The position numbers and the translations under genes were made by a program. The notes beneath the pieces are model-generated. The model was not told where the DNA came from and ran no database searches. It saw only the letters and a program-made list of their open reading frames with translations. From an uncultured Verrucomicrobia subdivision 3 bacterium (lineage in GTDB: Bacteria; Verrucomicrobiota; Verrucomicrobiia; Limisphaerales; UBA11358), in assembly GCA_903858275.1 (NCBI GenBank), contig CAIOIC010000065.1, forward strand, positions 1-64,000: a stretch of 64,000 nucleotides of DNA, given 5' to 3'. Position 1 is the stretch's first letter. Each line of letters opens with the position of its first letter. Positions 57,159 through 64,000 of the stretch are shown piece by piece.

Positions 57159-60100
57159 ATGAATCACCTATGTTTCGGTCCCCTTCTCCACCTCATTGCA
57201 CGTCGGCTGGCCGTGGCCGGACTGGTAATGGCGCTGGGATGGCTGGCGGAGGAAAAAGTATTTGCCGGAGGCGGGCCACAGAATGTGCTCGTGGTGGTGA
57301 ACGGTTCAAGCCAGTCATCGCTGGAGGTGGCGAACGAATATCAGCGGCTCCGAAACATTCCGGAGCGCAACGTCTTCTACCTCCAATCCTCGAACACAGC
57401 GGCGTTTTACACCGGGGGCGACCTGCGGCGGATTATGACCAGCGCCTCCTTCCGCACGAACTGTTTATGGCCGGTGCTCAATTACATCCGCTCCAACGGG
57501 ATGACCAATCACATTGATTATATCCTGTATTCAACGGACATCCCCACGAGGATTGATGTGACAAGCGAGACGGGAGGGAGCACGGAGTATTACTCGATCA
57601 CCGCCATGACCCAATTCGGGGACCTGGTCGAACCCGTAAACATGGCGAGCATGGCGGTCAACAGCGTGGCGAGTTTTCGCGGCTTCACCTACGTCAGCGG
57701 CAGCCCATCCACCTACACAACGAACTTCACTCACGCCAGAGTGTGGGGGACGATCAGTTCACTCCCCCAGCGATTCTACATTTCCACTGTGCTCGGCTGG
57801 ACGCACTGGTTTGGCAATACGACGGAGGAACTGAAGAATTATCTCGCCCGCTCGCGCAATGCCGACGGCACGCGCCCCACGGGCACGGTGTATCTGGATG
57901 CAAACGTGGACGTGCGCGGCACAACCCGCAGCGGCCGGTTTTTAGGCACGAGCAACGAACTGGCAGGACTGGGCATTCCATCAATGATTTTGACTGGCAA
58001 TCCCTCGCCCTATTCCATCACGAACAAACCGGACATCCTCGGGGCGATGATGGGGGCCGCATCCCCCGAGGTGCCAGCCGGATCGTATTACCTGCCGGGC
58101 AGCATCGCAGAATCACTGACGAGCTGGAGTGGAATCATGGATAACACGGGCATCGGGCAGTTCCGCATGAGTCAGCATCTGGGCGTGGGCGTGGCGGGCA
58201 CGTCCGGGACAGTCACTGAGCCATTCGCAATCGAATCAAAATTCCCCACATCGCGCATGCACGCACATTACGCGCGGGGCGCGACGCTCGGGGAAGCTTT
58301 CCAATTTTCCGTCTGGACGCCGTATCACCTCCTGATCATGGGCGACGCGCTCTGCCGTCCGGGCGCGATCATCCCGACCGTCACACTCACCAATCTGACC
58401 GAGGGCGACGTGGTGACCGGCAGCCGCACGCTCTTTCCCGGCGCGAGCACGGCGTTCGCAAACGGCCTCGCGGGGTTCGACCTGTTTCTCGACGGCCTGC
58501 CGTGGCAGACCGCGCCGACCAACGGCAGCGTGACGCTGAACACCACGACCCTGGCGGACGGCGGGCACGAATTGCGCGTGATCGCGTATGAAAACTCCGC
58601 GATCCGCACGCAGGGCGACCGCGTCGTGAACTTCCGCGTGAACAACTCCGACGAACAGTTGCTGTTCGATTCAACCAACTATACCAGCACGGTCGGCGGG
58701 ACCAACATCCTCCTGACGGTCACGCGCGCGGGCGTGATCACGGGGCAGGTTGATTTGTGGAAAGGCCCGACGCGGCTGGGCAGCCTGAGCGGAACCAGCA
58801 GCAATGCCTCAATCTCCGTGACCAACTTCGGCTCCGGACGGAGCATCCTCCGGGCGACGATGGCGATGACCTCGGGCAACGTGCGCAGCGAGCCGATTCT
58901 CGTGGATGTGCTGCCCGCCGCCGACTCGACGCCGCCGACCATTGCCCGGTTTTCCATCCAGACAGGCACGAACAACCAGATGCAAGGCCTTTCTTCCAAA
59001 CCAGCCTACCGTTCCGGCGATTACATCTACCTGAGCATCGTGCCTTCGGAGCCAATCAGTTTGACCAACCTGCTGGTCAAGGTGGGCGGCGGCACTTCCA
59101 AGCCGTTTCCCATCTCGTGGGTGGGAATGTCCTCCACCAATGTGATTCCCAATCTCGCGGGCCTGACCAACCCGATGATCTACCGCTACCAGCTCCTCAA
59201 CACGCGCGACGCCGAGGGACAGTTGCCCGTGGTCTTCTCGCTGCGCGACGCAGCCGGAAACACCAACATCGTGACCAACAATATTACTACCGACTACACG
59301 CCGCCCGATCTCCAAAGCATGTATGTGACGCCCAGCAACGCACTGCCCGGCGCGACGGTGACAATCAATTGCCTCATGACTGAGTTGCTGGCAACCAATG
59401 CCACGGTGCTGGTGGGTGGAAATGCCGCGACCTACTTGAGCAGCAATGGCAACTGGCAGACCTTCAGCTACACCGTCCCCCTCAACACCACGCCGGGGAC
59501 AAACTTCATCACCGTCACCAACCTGATTGATCTGGCGGGGAACACGGGCGCCGTTTTCACGATCACCGACAATTTCGAATTGCGCACCAACGGGGCTAAA
59601 ATCAGCAGCTACAACCCGCCATGGACCACTTACACGAATGCCTCCACCACCCCCACGTGGATCATCACCAACACACCCGTGGCGCCCGGCTCGACCAAAT
59701 CGCTCGGCCTGATGGACGCACCGAGCGTCGCCCAGCTGTGCTACTTCCAACTCGGCGGCTCCCATATCGGCGCCAACCTCGAATTCGACGTGTATCTCGA
59801 GAACCGCAACCCCAGCGGCAACGCGCAGCTCGTCGTCTTCGGCTCGATCGACGGGCGCAGCCTTAGGGAACTGGAAATCGCGTGCAACCAGACGACCGGG
59901 AGCGCGTGGCAACTGGAAGTGCGAAACCCATCATTCACCACCGTGCTCGCGACGAACCTCTCACTGCAAACGTGGTATCACGTGCAGTATGCGAATGACG
60001 TCAGAAACAAACTCTGGTCAGCGTGGCTCAACGGCACAGCGCTGGGTCTGGACGTGCCCTATACCGCGCCTTATCCCGGGGGCACCAACAACTTCGCCTA

Positions 60101-63100
60101 CCTCGCCAACTTCACCATCAGCCAGGCCAGCAACGACGAGGACGTTTATCTCGACAACGTCTCCGCTTTTACCAGCTATACGCGTCCCACGCTGGTCATC
60201 AGCGGTTATGCCGACACTTGGACCGGAAACACCTCCGGAAGCTGGGGAACCGATTTGAACTGGACGAATGTCAGCGGAGGCACTTCATATGCCGACGGCG
60301 ACGCGGTGATCTTTGACGACACGCTTTACAAAAACCCGACCATCACCAACGCCACCCCCGGAGCCGTGGTTTCGCCCGGTTTGATGGTGTTCAACAACAA
60401 TCGAACCAACTACGTCATCCATGCGAACATTGGCGGGCCGGGTTCGCTCACCAAATCGGGCTCCGCCTGGTTGACCCTCACCGGCAGCAACAGCTTTAGC
60501 GGCGGACTGGTCTTGAATGCGGGCACGGTGCTGCTGCCGGACGGGACGGGACGCATTGCCAACGCCGCGCCGGTGACCCTGGCGGGCGGCACGCTGGCCC
60601 TGGCAGGCACGGTGTCAGAAACCGCCGGCGTCCTGACGGTTGGCGGCCCGGCCGGGAGCGCGATTGATTTCGGCTCCGGTGCCGCCATTCTGACTTTCAC
60701 CAACAGCAGCGCGGCGGCTTGGGCCGGCAGCCTGCAAATCCTGAACTGGTCCGGCAGCACCAACGGCGGCGGCACCGACCGGTTGTTTTTCGGGGCGACC
60801 GCCGGCGGATTGACGGCGGGCCAGTTGACGCGCATCGTCTTCAGCAATCCGGCGGGCACCAATGGCAATTTCACCGCCACCATTCTGGGCACGGGCGAAG
60901 TGGCGCCCAATCTCAACCAACCCTACGGCGACACATGGAAACAGACCGCCACCGGCACCTATGACTGGAACATTCCGACCAACTGGGTAGGCGGAGTGAG
61001 TTATCCGAACGGCATTGACGCCGTGGCCAATGTCGCCACCAACATTGGCGGGGCGCAAACCATCAACCTGAACACCAACATCACCGTCGGCAAATTGAAC
61101 CTAGGCGACAACGCCAGCACGTTCTACAACACGACGATTGGGTCGAACACAGCCAACGGCACCTTGACCTTTGACGTGAGCAACGGCAGCGCCTGGCTGC
61201 TGCGGCCGACGAACAACACAACCTCAGCGGACGCAATCAACGCGAACGTGGGGTTGAACCAGCCACTGCAGGTGTTCCTGCCGGCCAGCAGCAGCGCGGT
61301 CAACAGCATCACGGTGAACGGGGCGGTGAACGGGGCGGTGAACGGCACGGGCGGAATCACGCTGGTGGCGACAAACTACAACAGCACCACCAGTGACAAC
61401 CTGCAGCTGCTGGATCTGGCGAACACGAACAACAGCTTCAGCGGGCCGGTGGAGGTGGCGAACGGCGTGATTGCCTTCCGCGGGAGCGTGTTGAAAAATC
61501 AGAACAGCGCCTTGGGCAACTCGACCGGGGCGATCAGAATCGGCAGCCCGCTGGGTGCGACGAACAACAACAGCGCCAGCGCGCAGTATTCCACCACGAC
61601 GACACTGCGCCTGAAAGCGTCGGACGACACCTCAAACCACATCATCACCCGCGATCTGGACTTCTCAAGCGCGAGTAACTATGTCTCCAGTTCCCATCCC
61701 GGCCGGGTGCGGTTTGAGTTTGCGGGGAACGGGGATGCGGGGACGAACTACAACACGTTGACGCTGGGCGGGGTGGTGACGCTGGCGAACTCGAACCGGG
61801 CGACGTGCTTCCTGGCGACGGGCCAAGGGATGACGATCTACTTCACAAACCAGATCCAGAACGGCTTGGGCAGCGCGAGCTTTGCCCTAGGCATGAGCAC
61901 GATACCGAGCAGCAATCCGTCTTTGACAGACGGGCCGGTGGGCGGGACCTATCGGTTCTCAAATTATCCGCGCACCTTCAGTGCCGCGCCCCAAGTCACG
62001 ATTGGCACAGTGATCATCGAGGGCAACGTGCCAGCAACCGGTGCCAGTCCGATAGGGGCCAGCACCAGCCAGATGGCCATGTCGGACGGAAACGGCGGGA
62101 ACATCCTCATGATCCGCGGGGAAACCGCCAGACGGGCGGTGTTCCTGGCGACGCCGGGGGCGACGAACGCGCGCGGCGCCACCTTCAGCGGCGGCTCGAC
62201 CGGCACGGCTTATGGCGGCACCAACAATTTCAATGTGTTCAACAGCTATCAGATTGGCGGTGTGAACACGAACGGGACGGTGATGTGGTCCGGCCCGATC
62301 AGCTTCGGCACGGTGAATGTGGGAAGCAACGGAACCCCCAACTATGTCTCGGTAGGGGCGAATCTGGCCTTGCTGGCAGCGACGGGCGGGACGGCGAGCT
62401 TCACGGGCGTAATTAGCGATGTGCCGACGAACACAGCCTCGACGAACAACCTGGTGACGCGGGTGACCGTGAACCAGGTGCGGAACCATCCGAATCTGGA
62501 CACGAACGCAGACGCCATCATTGACACGACGGTGGCGAACCAGCCGGTGGGGACGCCGACGGCGGGCACGGTGATCTTGGGCGCGGGGAACACCTATGAA
62601 GGCGGGACGGAAGTTCTGGGTGGCACGTTGCTGGTGACGAACCTGACGGGCAGCGCGACGGGCATTGGCGATGTGCTGGTGACAAACGGAGCGACGCTGG
62701 GCGGCAGCGGGCGGATCGCGGGGAAAGTGATTTTTGCGGCGGGGACCTTCGCGACGAACACGGCGGGTTCATCGCTGACCCTCTCGAACTCGGTGACGCT
62801 GAACGGCAACACCATCAACGTAGGCGCGCTCACCGCGCTGGGAGCGGGCGACTACCTGCTGCTGACGAACACAGCGGGCGGCATCAGCGGCAGCTTTGCG
62901 AGCGTGACCGTTGGCGGGGCCGGGTTGGCAACCGGAACGACCGCGAGCGTGGTGACCACGGCCAACGGGGTGTGGCTGCAGGCATCTGCAACGACGACGC
63001 TGCAATTGTTCAGCAGTGCCAATCCTTCGACGAGCACGAGCAACGTGACCTTCACGGCGACGGTGTTGACCAACGGAGCAACGGCCGTGTCGGCTTCAGG

Positions 63101-63509
63101 CAATATCGTATTCAAGGTGGACGGCACGCCGGTGGCGACAAATGCGGTGGCAAGCGGCGCGGCGGCTTTCGCGACAAGCACCTTGGCGATGGGAACGCAT
63201 CTGATGGTGGCTGAATACAGCGGCGCGGCGAATTATCTGCCGAGCACGAACACGCTGTCGCAAGTGGTGAATGCCGCCCAGACGTTGCCGGCAACGGGCA
63301 CCAACATCACCTTCGAGCCGGTCAGCGGGAACACATTCAAGCTGGCGTGGCCGACGAACTACATCGGGTGGCAGCTGCAATCCAACGCGGTGGATGTGAC
63401 GCTGACGAACTATTGGTTCCTGGTGCCTGGCTCGACGAACACGAACAGCGTGACAATCATGATCAGCCCAGCGCTGACGAACGTGTTCTATCGGATGCAA
63501 CATCCATAA
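57159..63509 (+). CDS. giant secreted TIGR03790 / autotransporter-strand repeat protein
   Basis: 2116 residues from ATG at 57159; the frame is open back to 56862, but that part overlaps cysK in another frame. Signal peptide about 1-36 (MNHLCFGPLLHLIARRLAVAGL). Residues about 45-400 match the TIGR03790 family (NVLVVVNGSSQSSLEVANEY, DYILYSTDIPTRIDV). Ig-like repeats follow (about 405-850), then a LamG-like sandwich (LGGSHIGANLEFDVYLENR), then extended low-complexity beta-strand repeats with autotransporter-associated PATR motifs (FSGGLVLNAGTVLLPDGTG, EGGTEVLGGTLLVTNLTGS). The end carries a Big_3-like Ig domain and a C-terminal module ending FYRMQHP. No beta-barrel autotransporter domain is present, so surface retention must be by other means. 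Probably an adhesin or matrix protein. Confidence 0.85.
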   Translation: MNHLCFGPLLHLIARRLAVAGLVMALGWLAEEKVFAGGGPQNVLVVVNGSSQSSLEVANEYQRLRNIPERNVFYLQSSNTAAFYTGGDLRRIMTSASFRTNCLWPVLNYIRSNGMTNHIDYILYSTDIPTRIDVTSETGGSTEYYSITAMTQFGDLVEPVNMASMAVNSVASFRGFTYVSGSPSTYTTNFTHARVWGTISSLPQRFYISTVLGWTHWFGNTTEELKNYLARSRNADGTRPTGTVYLDANVDVRGTTRSGRFLGTSNELAGLGIPSMILTGNPSPYSITNKPDILGAMMGAASPEVPAGSYYLPGSIAESLTSWSGIMDNTGIGQFRMSQHLGVGVAGTSGTVTEPFAIESKFPTSRMHAHYARGATLGEAFQFSVWTPYHLLIMGDALCRPGAIIPTVTLTNLTEGDVVTGSRTLFPGASTAFANGLAGFDLFLDGLPWQTAPTNGSVTLNTTTLADGGHELRVIAYENSAIRTQGDRVVNFRVNNSDEQLLFDSTNYTSTVGGTNILLTVTRAGVITGQVDLWKGPTRLGSLSGTSSNASISVTNFGSGRSILRATMAMTSGNVRSEPILVDVLPAADSTPPTIARFSIQTGTNNQMQGLSSKPAYRSGDYIYLSIVPSEPISLTNLLVKVGGGTSKPFPISWVGMSSTNVIPNLAGLTNPMIYRYQLLNTRDAEGQLPVVFSLRDAAGNTNIVTNNITTDYTPPDLQSMYVTPSNALPGATVTINCLMTELLATNATVLVGGNAATYLSSNGNWQTFSYTVPLNTTPGTNFITVTNLIDLAGNTGAVFTITDNFELRTNGAKISSYNPPWTTYTNASTTPTWIITNTPVAPGSTKSLGLMDAPSVAQLCYFQLGGSHIGANLEFDVYLENRNPSGNAQLVVFGSIDGRSLRELEIACNQTTGSAWQLEVRNPSFTTVLATNLSLQTWYHVQYANDVRNKLWSAWLNGTALGLDVPYTAPYPGGTNNFAYLANFTISQASNDEDVYLDNVSAFTSYTRPTLVISGYADTWTGNTSGSWGTDLNWTNVSGGTSYADGDAVIFDDTLYKNPTITNATPGAVVSPGLMVFNNNRTNYVIHANIGGPGSLTKSGSAWLTLTGSNSFSGGLVLNAGTVLLPDGTGRIANAAPVTLAGGTLALAGTVSETAGVLTVGGPAGSAIDFGSGAAILTFTNSSAAAWAGSLQILNWSGSTNGGGTDRLFFGATAGGLTAGQLTRIVFSNPAGTNGNFTATILGTGEVAPNLNQPYGDTWKQTATGTYDWNIPTNWVGGVSYPNGIDAVANVATNIGGAQTINLNTNITVGKLNLGDNASTFYNTTIGSNTANGTLTFDVSNGSAWLLRPTNNTTSADAINANVGLNQPLQVFLPASSSAVNSITVNGAVNGAVNGTGGITLVATNYNSTTSDNLQLLDLANTNNSFSGPVEVANGVIAFRGSVLKNQNSALGNSTGAIRIGSPLGATNNNSASAQYSTTTTLRLKASDDTSNHIITRDLDFSSASNYVSSSHPGRVRFEFAGNGDAGTNYNTLTLGGVVTLANSNRATCFLATGQGMTIYFTNQIQNGLGSASFALGMSTIPSSNPSLTDGPVGGTYRFSNYPRTFSAAPQVTIGTVIIEGNVPATGASPIGASTSQMAMSDGNGGNILMIRGETARRAVFLATPGATNARGATFSGGSTGTAYGGTNNFNVFNSYQIGGVNTNGTVMWSGPISFGTVNVGSNGTPNYVSVGANLALLAATGGTASFTGVISDVPTNTASTNNLVTRVTVNQVRNHPNLDTNADAIIDTTVANQPVGTPTAGTVILGAGNTYEGGTEVLGGTLLVTNLTGSATGIGDVLVTNGATLGGSGRIAGKVIFAAGTFATNTAGSSLTLSNSVTLNGNTINVGALTALGAGDYLLLTNTAGGISGSFASVTVGGAGLATGTTASVVTTANGVWLQASATTTLQLFSSANPSTSTSNVTFTATVLTNGATAVSASGNIVFKVDGTPVATNAVASGAAAFATSTLAMGTHLMVAEYSGAANYLPSTNTLSQVVNAAQTLPATGTNITFEPVSGNTFKLAWPTNYIGWQLQSNAVDVTLTNYWFLVPGSTNTNSVTIMISPALTNVFYRMQHP
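61312..61345 (+). repeat. 12-bp tandem repeat in the giant protein gene
   Basis: The unit CGGTGAACGGGG occurs twice, followed by a partial third copy, and encodes NGAVNGAVNG within the beta-strand repeat region. A likely slippage site that changes copy number without breaking the frame. Confidence 0.6.
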
Positions 63510-63870
63510 GAGACTGGAAGAACAGGATTTGAGATCAAACATGGATGATTAGGCGGCCATCCTCCTTTATTTTCCTGGAACCAATAATTCCGCAGTTGGA
63601 ATGGCCGCAAGGCGGCGACAAATCCCCCACCGTCCCGCTTTCTTTCCACGCCAAAACCACACTTCGAGTTTTTTTTGCTGCCACGCCTCAAAAAAGCCGG
63701 GATTGTTTATGACAAAGATTATAGTTGCATTCACTTGGTTTTAGGCGTATTCAAACAGCCGTCGAAGGTTTAGTCCCGCGGCGTTCTGCGCAGCGGCAAT
63801 TTCCAAAGTTCACTTTTCCAACAATTTTCAGGAAGGGTTTCAGCCTTCGGACACACACAAACAATATTTT
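63510..63870. other. 361-base intergenic stretch upstream of rho
   Basis: No gene is supported. It is AT-richer than its neighbours and has a T-run near 63670-63678. A promoter candidate is annotated separately at 63725-63753. There is no clear terminator for the giant gene. Confidence 0.6.
63725..63753 (+). promoter_or_regulatory. sigma-70-like promoter candidate for rho
   Basis: TTGCAT (63725-63730), a 17-base spacer and TATTCA (63748-63753). The resulting transcript would have a ~110-base leader before the rho start, compatible with the leader-based autoregulation known for rho in other bacteria. Confidence 0.35.
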
Positions 63871-64000
63871 ATGAGCGACACACCGGCGAACGGCGAAAAA
63901 ACGCCCAATCCCAACTACGGCTGCGGCTATCTGGAAATCTCCGAAAAAGGTTTCGGGTTTCTCCGCACCGCGCAAAACCATTTTCATCCGAAGCCGACCG
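63871..64000 (+). CDS. rho: transcription termination factor Rho, N-terminus only
   Basis: 43 residues visible before the window edge. YGCGYLEISEKGFGFLRTAQNHF is the start of the Rho N-terminal RNA-binding (cold-shock-like) domain: Rho proteins begin the domain with GxLEIxxxGFGFLR. The ATG at 63871 gives MSDTPANGEKTPNPN, a short acidic lead-in. The ATPase domain lies outside, so assignment rests on this motif. Rho is an essential or near-essential transcription terminator, which marks the right end as core chromosome. Confidence 0.85.
   Translation, partial: MSDTPANGEKTPNPNYGCGYLEISEKGFGFLRTAQNHFHPKPT

Overview
The window looks like a chromosomal piece of a Verrucomicrobiota bacterium (Pedosphaera/Limisphaera- or Opitutus-like). 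This is inferred from the moderately high G+C, the density of secreted glycoside hydrolases without any SusC/SusD or TonB pair, the TIGR03790/autotransporter-strand giant protein, and the pre-peptidase C-terminal and DNRLRE secreted proteins. No 16S or other taxonomic marker is present, so placement is by gene content only.

Layout. (A) 1-21372, minus strand: a polysaccharide-degradation operon. In transcription order it holds a DUF5107-TPR protein, a GH27 alpha-galactosidase with NPCBM, a GH2 enzyme, an MFS sugar porter, a beta-helix protein, a GH49-like beta-helix protein, two GH29 alpha-L-fucosidases, a GH28, a GH141-like protein and a third GH29 that runs off the left edge. An AraC regulator (21473-22360) diverges from it. 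(B) 22420-36824, minus strand: GH29, beta-helix protein, sialate O-acetylesterase, a GH97-carbohydrate-binding-FAD oxidoreductase fusion, GH2 beta-mannosidase, FucP-type permease and a DNRLRE protein. (C) 36973-46980, plus strand, divergent from B: LacZ-like GH2, FAD oxidoreductase (Tat), beta-propeller glycosidase-like protein, beta-helix lipoprotein, VOC protein, aldo/keto reductase (Tat). (D) 47014-51462, minus strand: two heparinase II/III-like lyases. (E) 51676-64000, plus strand: pre-peptidase domain protein, lipoate ligase, a large structured RNA candidate, cysK, a 2116-residue TIGR03790 protein, and the start of rho.

Taken together, A-D read as a locus for a fucose-, galactose- and uronate-containing plant or algal polymer. 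There are four GH29 enzymes plus a GH141-like protein, a fucose permease, galactosidases, GH28 and lyase-like proteins. No sulfatase is seen, which argues against sulfated fucoidan. Repeated ATGA start/stop overlaps support operon structure.

The most unusual items are the ~870-nt RNA candidate with many GNRA-capped hairpins (55155-56022), a gene bracketed by ~115-bp direct repeats built from the 3' ends of its two upstream neighbours (7886-10014), the GH97-FAD fusion, and several unrelated short repeats inserted in frame into coding sequence.
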